DNA of 64,000 nt, taken from the NCBI RefSeq assembly GCF_003268675.1, contig NZ_CP029378.1:1798001-1862000 (forward strand). The letters run 5' to 3'. This document shows, one piece after another, positions 36,570 to 43,544 of the stretch. This DNA comes from Streptomyces bacillaris (GTDB lineage Bacteria > Actinomycetota > Actinomycetes > Streptomycetales > Streptomycetaceae). A program made the position numbers and the translations under genes. Each line of letters begins with the position of its first letter. Position 1 is the stretch's first letter. Under the pieces are notes generated by a model. That model was not told where the DNA came from and did no database searches. It saw nothing but the letters and a program-made list of their open reading frames with translations.

Positions 36570-37352
36570 ATGCCCCTCTCCGCGGACGATGCGTACGCCG
36601 CGTACGACCTCACGGACCGGTCCGCGTTCGTCACAGGTGCGGCGAGCGGGATCGGCCGGGCGAGCGCCGTGCTGCTGGCCGGGGCCGGAGCCACGGTCCA
36701 CTGCGCCGACCGCGACGAGACGGGGCTGCGCCGGACGTACGAGGCGATCACGCGGGCGGGCGGCACGGCCCGCACCCACGCGCTCGACGTCACCGACCGG
36801 GACGCGGTGCGGGCGGCCGTCCGGGCGGCGGGCGAGGTCGACATCCTGGTCGCCGCGGCCGGGATCATGCACACGAGCAGCGTCCTGGAGACGGCGGACG
36901 ACGACCTGGACCGGGTGCTGGCGGTCAATTTCAAGGGAGTGCTGTACGCCTGCCAGGAGGTGGCCCGCTCCCTGGTCGGCCGCTCCGCCCCCGGTTCGCT
37001 GGTCACGCTGGCGTCCGGCGCCGTGGACTCCGCGCAGGCGGGCCTGCTCTGCTACGGCGCGGCAAAGGCGGCCGTGGTCCAGCTGACCAAGACTCTCGCC
37101 ACCGAGCTGGGCCCGCACGCCATACGGGTGAACGCGGTGGCCCCGGGGTGGATCCGTACGCCGATGACCGAACGGCACGACGCCGGGCAGCAGCGGCGGG
37201 CGGAGGCCACGATGGCCCGGAGCTCGCCCCTGGGCCGGGTCGGGGAGCCCGAGGACGTGGCCCACGCGGTGCTGTATCTGGCGTCCGACGCGTCGGCCTT
37301 CACGACCGGCCAGATCCTCCGCCCGAACGGCGGCGTCGCCATGCCCTGGTGA
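36570..37352 (+). CDS. SDR family oxidoreductase
   Basis: This 260-residue classical short-chain dehydrogenase starts at ATG 36570 (MPLSADDAYAAYDLT). It has FVTGAASGIGRASA for NAD(P) binding, AAAGIMHTS in place of NNAG, the catalytic Tyr162-x3-Lys166 (CYGAAKAAV), and ending NGGVAMPW. VNAVAPGWIRTPMTE is typical of the FabG-like group. The substrate is unknown. A convergent small membrane gene overlaps its last 53 bases on the other strand. Confidence 0.9.
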   Translation: MPLSADDAYAAYDLTDRSAFVTGAASGIGRASAVLLAGAGATVHCADRDETGLRRTYEAITRAGGTARTHALDVTDRDAVRAAVRAAGEVDILVAAAGIMHTSSVLETADDDLDRVLAVNFKGVLYACQEVARSLVGRSAPGSLVTLASGAVDSAQAGLLCYGAAKAAVVQLTKTLATELGPHAIRVNAVAPGWIRTPMTERHDAGQQRRAEATMARSSPLGRVGEPEDVAHAVLYLASDASAFTTGQILRPNGGVAMPW

Positions 37353-37680
37353 CCCCCGCCGCCGGCCACCCACGCCCCCGCCGTCGCTCCCGCCCCGGCC
37401 CGGATATCGCCCGAAGCCACCCCGTAGCCGGACGCCCCACGCCCGTCCCACCGGAACCCGCCCCCGCACGACCCCCAACCTCCACCCCCGCCCCGGAACC
37501 AGAAGCGGAACCCATCCCACCGGAACCCGTCACATGCACCGGCAGCAGGCTCAGCCCCCACCCGCCCGCGGCCACCGCGCCCTCCACCACACCGGCCTGC
37601 TCCGGCTGGAGGGCCAGGCGCAGCACCGCCCACCACCACAGCCCGCCGAGGACCAGCGCCGGCACCCATCGCCGTACCAT
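37300..37680 (-). CDS. Small putative membrane protein
   Basis: This 126-residue protein has a strong AGGAGGG ribosome binding site before ATG 37680. The first 60 residues include two hydrophobic stretches (VPALVLGGLWWWAVLRLAL and AGGWGLSLLPVHV). The rest is Gly/Ser/Arg-rich and has no fold I can name. I recall similar short membrane proteins in Streptomyces, but no function. The 3' end overlaps the convergent SDR gene. The start is well supported and the C-terminal half is weak. Confidence 0.6.
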   Translation of the reverse strand: MVRRWVPALVLGGLWWWAVLRLALQPEQAGVVEGAVAAGGWGLSLLPVHVTGSGGMGSASGSGAGVEVGGRAGAGSGGTGVGRPATGWLRAISGPGRERRRGRGWPAAGVTRAWRRRRSGGGSGRS

Positions 37681-37811
37681 CGCTGCCCTCCTGCGGCCGA
37701 CATCCTTTCGGGCAGTTTCCCCTGGCAGCGGCCCCCCTGCATCCAGAACGCACGCCCGACAGCTCCCCCACACGCACCCCACGCTCACACCCCGCACGTG
37801 CCCCGCACACG

Positions 37812-37848
37812 CCCGAGTGCCCCCACCGGAACGGTGGGGGCACTCGGG
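37812..37848 (-). terminator. Perfect 16-bp hairpin after the CsbD gene
   Basis: CCCGAGTGCCCCCACC (37812-37827) pairs exactly with 37833-37848 around a five-base GGAAC loop. It lies 50 bases after the CsbD-like stop, reading the minus strand, and before the small membrane gene. It is a strong Streptomyces-type terminator without a T-run. Confidence 0.75.
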
Positions 37849-37897
37849 AGCAGCGGGCGGGCGGCAGCGCCCGGAGGCGCTACTCGCGTCGTCGCGA

Positions 37898-38089
37898 CTA
37901 CTTGTCGTCGTTGCGCAGGGAGTCCGTGACGCCCTTCGCGCGGTCGCCGACCTCGTCGACCTTGTCCTTGGCCGTGGCCTTGGCCTGGTCGGCCCTGCCC
38001 TCGGACTCCTTGCGGCGGTCGCCGGTCAGCTTGCCGACGGCCTCCTTGCCCTTGCCCTTGAGCTTGTCCATGGCGTTGTCACCGGTCAC
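37898..38089 (-). CDS. CsbD-family stress protein
   Basis: This 63-residue hydrophilic protein starts at ATG 38089 (MTGDNAMDKLKGKGKEAVGKLTGD). It matches the CsbD fold with repeated KGKxKEAxGKLTGD and DQAKATAKDKVDEV helices. CsbD is a sigma-B-dependent general stress protein in Bacillus, of unknown action. It lies 18 bases after the dps stop, so the two probably form a stress operon. Confidence 0.9.
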   Translation of the reverse strand: MTGDNAMDKLKGKGKEAVGKLTGDRRKESEGRADQAKATAKDKVDEVGDRAKGVTDSLRNDDK

Positions 38090-38107
38090 GATGTTCGTTC
38101 CTTCCGT

Positions 38108-38578
38108 TCAGGCACTTTCGGCCTGGAACATCCAGGCGTGCTTCTCGAGGTCTGCTGTCAGTGCGATCAGGATGTCCTGGGTGACGGGATCCGGCGCGTC
38201 GGTCACCTCGATGCGCTCGCGCATCCGGTCGATGACCACGCCCAGGGCGTCCACGAGCGCCTTCACCGCGTCGGTGTCCTTGATCCAGCCCTCAGGGACA
38301 GACCGGATGGCGGTCTCCTTGGCGACGGTCGCGGAACGGCCGTCGGGGTTGACCCCGATCGCGGAGGCACGCTCGGCAACCGTGTCGGAGTGCTGCCGGG
38401 CCGTCGCGACCACGTCGTCGAGCTGGAGGTGGACGGACCGGAAGCGCGGGCCGACCACGTTCCAGTGGACCTGCTTTGCCACCAGGGAGAGGTCGACCAG
38501 ATCGACCAGCGCGCCCTGAAGCGCTTCCCCGACGAGCTTGAGATCGCTCTCGGACAGTGGGCTCTTCACCACAGACAT
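38108..38578 (-). CDS. dps: Dps-family DNA-binding ferritin-like protein
   Basis: This 156-residue ferritin-like protein starts at ATG 38578 (MSVVKSPLSESD). The ferroxidase signature is visible as KQVHWNVVGPRFRSVHLQLDD with HSDTVAERASAIG. Dps assembles as a dodecamer that stores iron, removes peroxide and can compact DNA. It is small for a streptomycete Dps and lacks the long Lys-rich tails. It is probably the counterpart of one of the several Streptomyces Dps proteins; which one I cannot say for certain. Confidence 0.88.
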   Translation of the reverse strand: MSVVKSPLSESDLKLVGEALQGALVDLVDLSLVAKQVHWNVVGPRFRSVHLQLDDVVATARQHSDTVAERASAIGVNPDGRSATVAKETAIRSVPEGWIKDTDAVKALVDALGVVIDRMRERIEVTDAPDPVTQDILIALTADLEKHAWMFQAESA

Positions 38579-38745
38579 GCACACTCCCATCCTCAGGCGT
38601 ACTGCGGGCCGTCGTCGGACGGTCCGCCGACCGTTTCGGCGCACCACCCACGATGGCACAAATCAAACAAAACAGTCATGTTGGCCTCCACCTCCGTCTG
38701 CCCGCTCTCCGGCACCTCACACACCTCACCCGCGGGGAAAACGAA

Positions 38746-38781
38746 AGTCCCGGCCGGCCCCTGTGGGGACCGACCGGGACT
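38746..38781 (-). terminator. Stem-loop after clgR
   Basis: An imperfect stem pairs AGTCCCGG with CCGGGACT at its base and further CGG/CCG and CCC/GGG pairs inside, with two C-A mismatches (38746-38781). It lies 29 bases past the clgR stop on the minus strand and upstream of the dps start, so it probably separates the two units. Confidence 0.6.
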
Positions 38782-38809
38782 CCGGTCGAGCACTGTGCCG
38801 CGCGCGGAA

Positions 38810-39193
38810 TCAGGCGGCGACGACGTCCACCGCTTCCGCGGGCGCCTTGATGGTCACGCGTCCCGACGGCACTCCTGCGACCGACGAGACGGAGACGGAA
38901 TTGAGCATCGGACGAACCGGTACTGGGACCGGATCACTGGCAGCTGCCGACTCGGCCAGCTCCGCGAGCGACAGCTCGTCGCTCACCTCACGCATGAGCT
39001 CGGACATCCGTACGTCAAGCGCGTCGCAAATCGCGGAGAGCAGCTCGGAGGATGCCTCCTTCTGCCCCCGCTCCACCTCGGACAGATAACCGAGCGAGAC
39101 CCGGGCGGACGAGGAGACTTCGCGCAGAGTACGGCCTTGGCGCTGGCGCTGCCGACGCAGCACGTCACCCAGCAGGCGACGGAGCAGAATCAT
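38810..39193 (-). CDS. clgR: ClgR-like XRE-family regulator of Clp protease genes
   Basis: This 127-residue regulator starts at ATG 39193 ([17 protein letters not shown]), preceded by GGAGGG. The helix-turn-helix is [35 protein letters not shown]. The C-terminus ends Val-Val-Ala-Ala; in Streptomyces a terminal Ala-Ala is known to expose ClgR to ClpP. The protein activates clpP1P2, clpC and related genes, so it would be auto-limited by its target protease. It is the last gene of the minus-strand ftsK to clgR block. Confidence 0.9.
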   Translation of the reverse strand: MILLRRLLGDVLRRQRQRQGRTLREVSSSARVSLGYLSEVERGQKEASSELLSAICDALDVRMSELMREVSDELSLAELAESAAASDPVPVPVRPMLNSVSVSSVAGVPSGRVTIKAPAEAVDVVAA

Positions 39194-39302
39194 CGGTGGC
39201 TCCCTCCTCGGACCGCGTAGCCGCATCCTTCACGCCCTACCGTACCGCCTTGCGCTGCGGCCGTGCGGGGAGCGATGTCGTGTTCACTCAGGGCTGCAAA
39301 CA

Positions 39303-39812
39303 TCAATTCCCCCCGGTCTGTTCCGTATCCTGTGCCCGCACATTTCCGTCGAGTTCGCTCGCGAGCAGTTCGAGGACGCTTCGCACACTCTCTTTACGGA
39401 TGTCCGCCCTGGAACCATTCAACCGCAGAGCCGACACTTTATCGACGCCGGAAGGTCCCGCGACGGCCACGTAGACCGTTCCGACGGGCTGTCCGTCCTG
39501 CGGCTCGGGGCCCGCGACGCCGGTCGTGGCGATCCCCCAGTCCGCGCCGAGCGCACGCCGTACCCCGGCCGCCATCTGCCGCGCGACCTCGGGATCGACC
39601 GCCCCGCGCTCCGCCAGCAGGGTCCCGTCCACCCCGAGGATCTCCCCCTTGAGGGCCGTGGCGTACGCCGTGAGCGAACCGCGGAAGGACCGGGAGGCGC
39701 CGGGTACGGAGGTGAGGTCCGCGGCCACCAGGCCGCCCGTCAGTGATTCGGCGACGGCGAGGGTCTCCCCGCGCTCCACCAGCCGCCCCAGCACCCGGGC
39801 AGCGGCTGTCAC
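39303..39812 (-). CDS. cinA: CinA-family nicotinamide-nucleotide amidohydrolase
   Basis: This 169-residue C-terminal-type CinA (PncC) domain is without the N-terminal MoaB-like part. Hallmarks are ETLAVAESLTGGLVAADLTSVPGASRSFRGSLTAYAT and WGIATTGVAGPEPQDGQPVGTVYVAVA. PncC deamidates nicotinamide mononucleotide. It starts at ATG 39812, overlapping the pgsA stop by four bases. Position between pgsA and clgR matches other actinobacteria. Confidence 0.9.
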   Translation of the reverse strand: MTAAARVLGRLVERGETLAVAESLTGGLVAADLTSVPGASRSFRGSLTAYATALKGEILGVDGTLLAERGAVDPEVARQMAAGVRRALGADWGIATTGVAGPEPQDGQPVGTVYVAVAGPSGVDKVSALRLNGSRADIRKESVRSVLELLASELDGNVRAQDTEQTGGN

Positions 39813-40735
39813 CGCTCGGCCTCCGCGCCGTCCCGCGCCCCCACGACGGGCTCCACGGGCACCGCGTCACCGCCCACGACCGATCCGGAACCGGCCGGTC
39901 CACCGGCGATCACCGGGCCGGAACCGTTCGCACCGCCGGCCACACCCACAGCCGGACCGGAACCACCGGCACCGTCCGCGACAGCCCCAGCCGCACCAGC
40001 AGCCCCTGCAGCCCCCGGACCGGAGACCACACCGGCCCCCGGCGACCCCGCCGCCTCCTGCAGCGCCTCCGCCGTGCGCCCCACGGCCGCACGCTCGGCG
40101 GCCAGGCTCCGGCGGCGCAGGACGACGGCCTGGCGTACGTAGTCGAGACCGGTGACGACCGTCAGCACGACGGCCACCATCATCACCCAGAACCGCAGGG
40201 TGGCCAGGGGTCCGGTGAGCATCAGGACGTACATCCCGGCCGCCGTCCCCTGGGCCAGGGTCTTGAGCTTGCCGCCCCGGCTGGCCGGGATCACCGCGTG
40301 CCGGATCACCCAGAACCGCATCAGCGTGATGCCCAGCTCACGGGCGAGGATCACCCCGGTGATCCACCACGGCAGATCGCCCAGGACCGACAGGGAGATC
40401 AGCGCGGCCCCCATGATCGCTTTGTCCGCGATCGGGTCCGCGATCTTCCCGAAGTCCGTGACCAGGTTGTACGTCCGGGCCAGATGACCGTCGAAGAGAT
40501 CGGTGATCATGGCGATGGCGAAGGCCGCCCAGGCGAACGAGCGCCAGGCCGGGTCGTAGCCGCCGTTGTGGAACAGCAGCAGGACGAACCCGGGCACGAG
40601 CAGCAGCCGCACCATGGTCAGGATGTTGGCGATGTTCCACAGGCTGGCCTGGTTGACGGCCGCAGCGCCCAGCTTGCCGCCGCGGACCGGCTTCGCGCCG
40701 GAGCCGCCTGCCGCGGATGCCGGGACTCCCGTCAT
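39809..40735 (-). CDS. pgsA: CDP-diacylglycerol-glycerol-3-phosphate 3-phosphatidyltransferase
   Basis: This 308-residue membrane enzyme makes phosphatidylglycerophosphate from CDP-diacylglycerol. It starts at ATG 40735, overlapping the rimO stop. The CDP-alcohol transferase motif D-G-x2-A-R-x8-G-x3-D-x3-D is seen as [28 protein letters not shown], and about four membrane helices follow. Residues 200-308 form a Gly/Ala/Val/Pro-rich tail that is not part of the enzyme fold and is unusually long. Confidence 0.92.
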   Translation of the reverse strand: MTGVPASAAGGSGAKPVRGGKLGAAAVNQASLWNIANILTMVRLLLVPGFVLLLFHNGGYDPAWRSFAWAAFAIAMITDLFDGHLARTYNLVTDFGKIADPIADKAIMGAALISLSVLGDLPWWITGVILARELGITLMRFWVIRHAVIPASRGGKLKTLAQGTAAGMYVLMLTGPLATLRFWVMMVAVVLTVVTGLDYVRQAVVLRRRSLAAERAAVGRTAEALQEAAGSPGAGVVSGPGAAGAAGAAGAVADGAGGSGPAVGVAGGANGSGPVIAGGPAGSGSVVGGDAVPVEPVVGARDGAEAER

Positions 40736-42213
40736 CTGGCTGCCTCCGCAAGCTCGTGGTGTTCGGCCACCAGGTCGACGCCCTCGGTGCCCACTGCCTT
40801 TGCCTCGACCATACGGCCCGGCACGAGACCCTCGCGTGTGGTGAAGACCACCTGGCCGTCCGTTTCGGGGGCCTGGTGGGCAGCGCGGCCGATCGCGACC
40901 TCGCCGTCCTCGTCCGACTCGACGGACTCCACGAGCACCTGGAGGGTCTCCCCCACGCGCTCCTCGGCGCGCTGCGAGGTCAGCTCCTCGGCCAGCTGGG
41001 AGATGTGGGCGAGCCGCTCCGCGATGGTGTCGGCGTCGAGCTTGTTCTCGTAGCCGAGGGCCTCGGTGCCCTCCTCGTCGGAGTAGCCGAAGACGCCGAT
41101 GGCGTCGAGGCGGGCGCCGGTGAGGAAGCGTTCCAGCTCCGCGAGGTCGGCCTCGGTCTCGCCGGGGAAGCCGACGATGAAGTTGGAGCGCGCACCGGCC
41201 TCGGGGGCCTTGCTCCGGATGGTGTCCAGCAGCTCCAGGAAGCGGTCGGTGTCACCGAAGCGGCGCATCGCGCGCAGCACGCCGGGGGCGGAGTGCTGGA
41301 AGGAGAGGTCGAAGTACGGGGCGACCTTCGGCGTCGAGGTGAGGACGTCGATAAGGCCGGGGCGCATCTCGGCGGGCTGGAGGTAGCTGACCCGGATCCG
41401 CTCGATGCCGTCCACGTCGGCCAGCTCGGGCAGCAGGGTCTCCAGCAGGCGGATGTCCCCGAGGTCCTTGCCGTACGAGGTGTTGTTCTCGGAGACCAGC
41501 ATGACCTCCTTGACGCCCTGCTCGGCCAGCCAGCGGGTCTCCTGGAGCACGTCCGAGGGACGGCGGGAGATGAAGGAGCCGCGGAAGGAGGGAATGGCGC
41601 AGAAGGAGCAGCGGCGGTCGCAGCCGGAGGCGAGCTTCACCGAGGCGACGGGGCTGGTGCCGAGCCGGCGGCGCAGCGGGGCGCGCGGCCCGGAGACCGG
41701 GGCGACGCCTTCCGGGAGGTCCTCGGGCGCCGGGGCGGGTGCCTCCTGGGCGTGCCCGGGCAGCGCGACGGCGGCGTCCTGCCGCTCGGCGGGGCTGATC
41801 GGCAGCAGCTTGCGGCGGTCGCGCGGGGTGTGCGAGGCGTGGATGCCGCCGTTGAGGATGGTCTGGAGCCGGTCGGAGATGTCGGCGTAGTCGTCGAACC
41901 CGAGGACGCCGTCCGCTTCCGGCAGGGCCTCGGCGAGGTCCTTGCCGTAGCGCTCGGCCATGCAGCCGACGGCGACGACGGCCTGGGTGCGGCCGTGGTC
42001 CTTGAGATCGTTGGCTTCGAGCAGGGCGTCGACGGAGTCCTTCTTGGCGGCTTCGACGAACCCACAGGTGTTGACGACTGCGACATCCGCGTCGGAGGCA
42101 TCCTCGACGAGGTCCCAGCCGTCCGCTGCCAAGCGGCCTGCAAGCTCCTCCGAGTCCACCTCGTTACGGGCGCAGCCAAGAGTGACAAGGGCGACGGTAC
42201 GGCGTTCGGGCAT
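40732..42213 (-). CDS. rimO: Ribosomal protein S12 methylthiotransferase RimO
   Basis: This 493-residue radical SAM enzyme methylthiolates Asp88 of ribosomal protein S12. It starts at ATG 42213. The UPF0004 domain has [26 protein letters not shown] and VGCMAERY, whose three Cys bind the second cluster. The radical SAM CxxxCxxC is [17 protein letters not shown], and the TRAM domain is C-terminal. LGCARNxVDSE separates RimO from MiaB, which has other residues there. It is followed by pgsA with overlapping codons. Confidence 0.95.
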   Translation of the reverse strand: MPERRTVALVTLGCARNEVDSEELAGRLAADGWDLVEDASDADVAVVNTCGFVEAAKKDSVDALLEANDLKDHGRTQAVVAVGCMAERYGKDLAEALPEADGVLGFDDYADISDRLQTILNGGIHASHTPRDRRKLLPISPAERQDAAVALPGHAQEAPAPAPEDLPEGVAPVSGPRAPLRRRLGTSPVASVKLASGCDRRCSFCAIPSFRGSFISRRPSDVLQETRWLAEQGVKEVMLVSENNTSYGKDLGDIRLLETLLPELADVDGIERIRVSYLQPAEMRPGLIDVLTSTPKVAPYFDLSFQHSAPGVLRAMRRFGDTDRFLELLDTIRSKAPEAGARSNFIVGFPGETEADLAELERFLTGARLDAIGVFGYSDEEGTEALGYENKLDADTIAERLAHISQLAEELTSQRAEERVGETLQVLVESVESDEDGEVAIGRAAHQAPETDGQVVFTTREGLVPGRMVEAKAVGTEGVDLVAEHHELAEAAR

Positions 42214-42315
42214 GGACTCAAGACTACTTCGTCCCGGCGGCCCTCCCGCCGAGCAGGGTTGCCCGCCCCCGCCGCTGTTACTCCGCGTAGCAGGCGGGGA
42301 GGGGGCCGGGAACGG

Positions 42316-42350
42316 CGACGGGCGCCCGGCACTGGGCCGGGCGCCCGTCG
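42316..42350 (-). terminator. Perfect 15-bp hairpin between RodZ-like gene and rimO
   Basis: CGACGGGCGCCCGGC (42316-42330) pairs exactly with 42336-42350, with a five-base loop. It sits 22 bases past the RodZ-like stop and about 100 bases before rimO, reading leftwards. It should end most upstream transcription, so rimO likely has its own promoter in 42214-42315. Confidence 0.72.
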
Positions 42351-42371
42351 GCGCGGTACGGAGGTGCGGGC

Positions 42372-43175
42372 TCAGCCGGCCTCGGGGTCACCCTTGGTGT
42401 AGGTGAGCCGTTCGACCTGGCCCGGCTCGAAGCGGTCCTCGAGCTTCTTGCCGTTGACGAAGAGTTCGATCGCCCCGGCGTTGCCGAGGACGAGGTCGAT
42501 GCGCTCCTTGTCCTGGAAGGTCTTGGACTCGCCTTCGAGGAGCAGCCCGTCGAAGAGCAGCCGGCCGTTGTGGTCCTTGACGGAGATCCAGCTCTTGCCC
42601 TGGTTGGCGCCGAGCTTGACCGTCACCTTGTCCCGGGGGGCGGCGGCGATGGCACTCTCGGAGGGCACGGGCTCGGGTTCGGCCGGCTTGGTGGTGGCGG
42701 GTTTGGCGGCGGTCTTGTCGGGCTTGGAGCCCTCCGCGACCTGGGCGGTGTTCGAGGGCTTGTCGTCCCCGCCGTTGAAGAGGGTGAAGCCGACGAAGCC
42801 GACCACGGCGACGATGGCCGCGACCATGGCCGCGGTCCAGTTGGGCCGCCGCGGTTCGGAACGGATGCGCTCCGCCTCGAACAGCGGAGCCGCCGGGGTC
42901 GGTGCGGGACGGCCGCCGTGATCGCCGTCGTACCGCTCGACCAGGGGTTCCGGGTCGATACCGACGGCACGGGCGATGTTGCGGATGTGGCCGCGTGCGT
43001 AGACGTCACCGCCGCAGCGCGAGAAGTCGTCCTCCTCGATCGCGTGCACGATGGGGATGCGCACCCGGGTGGAGCTGCTGACTTCCTCGACCGTCAGACC
43101 TGCGGCGATGCGAGCCTGCTGAAGGGCACGACCGATCGAAGGCCGGTCGTCTTCGGGGGAGTTGCCGATGGACAC
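42372..43175 (-). CDS. RodZ-like helix-turn-helix membrane protein (DUF4115)
   Basis: This 267-residue single-pass protein starts at ATG 43175. The cytoplasmic XRE-type helix-turn-helix is [38 protein letters not shown]. One membrane helix ([19 protein letters not shown]) leads to a Pro/Lys/Thr linker and a beta-rich DUF4115 extracellular domain ending [11 protein letters not shown]. RodZ anchors the MreB cytoskeleton; in streptomycetes its exact role is not fixed. It lies between ftsK and rimO in conserved order. Confidence 0.9.
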   Translation of the reverse strand: MSIGNSPEDDRPSIGRALQQARIAAGLTVEEVSSSTRVRIPIVHAIEEDDFSRCGGDVYARGHIRNIARAVGIDPEPLVERYDGDHGGRPAPTPAAPLFEAERIRSEPRRPNWTAAMVAAIVAVVGFVGFTLFNGGDDKPSNTAQVAEGSKPDKTAAKPATTKPAEPEPVPSESAIAAAPRDKVTVKLGANQGKSWISVKDHNGRLLFDGLLLEGESKTFQDKERIDLVLGNAGAIELFVNGKKLEDRFEPGQVERLTYTKGDPEAG

Positions 43176-43544
43176 GGGGGCGCCTTTCGAGCGTGAGCCA
43201 CCTGCTGGATGTTCAGTCTAGGGGGGTTACGAAAGGGAGGGGCAACCGGGAGGGACGACTTTGTGCGCCATCGGGTTCGCCGGGCGGCCCCGGGGCCCTC
43301 TCCGCGGACGGAGCGGGACCGGAACCGTGCCCCTGTCGAGGACTGGGCAACCTGGAGTGGGCCGAACAGGGTAGGGGGTTACGGGCTGGGCAGGAGGGCG
43401 GTGGAGCATCGTTCCACCCCTCCCTCCAACTGGACGTACGACCGCGCGAAACGGTTGCCCACAGAACCTTTACGGATGGATTCACCTGTACGGAGTCGGC
43501 CCGCCGCTCCCGGCGACGGGCCACCCCTACGGAACCGGCCACCC
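43176..43544. other. Intergenic region between ftsK and the RodZ-like gene
   Basis: This 369-base gap separates two minus-strand genes. One hairpin lies at 43393-43427 (GGAGG..GGTGGA with TCCACC..CTCC, one bulge), a possible ftsK terminator. The rest, towards 43176, should hold the promoter of the RodZ-like gene. I see no credible small gene. Confidence 0.5.

Noticed and set aside
39353..39366. GTTCGCTCGCGAGC within cinA as a ClgR box
   Set aside because: It lies inside the coding region and matches the known motif only partly.
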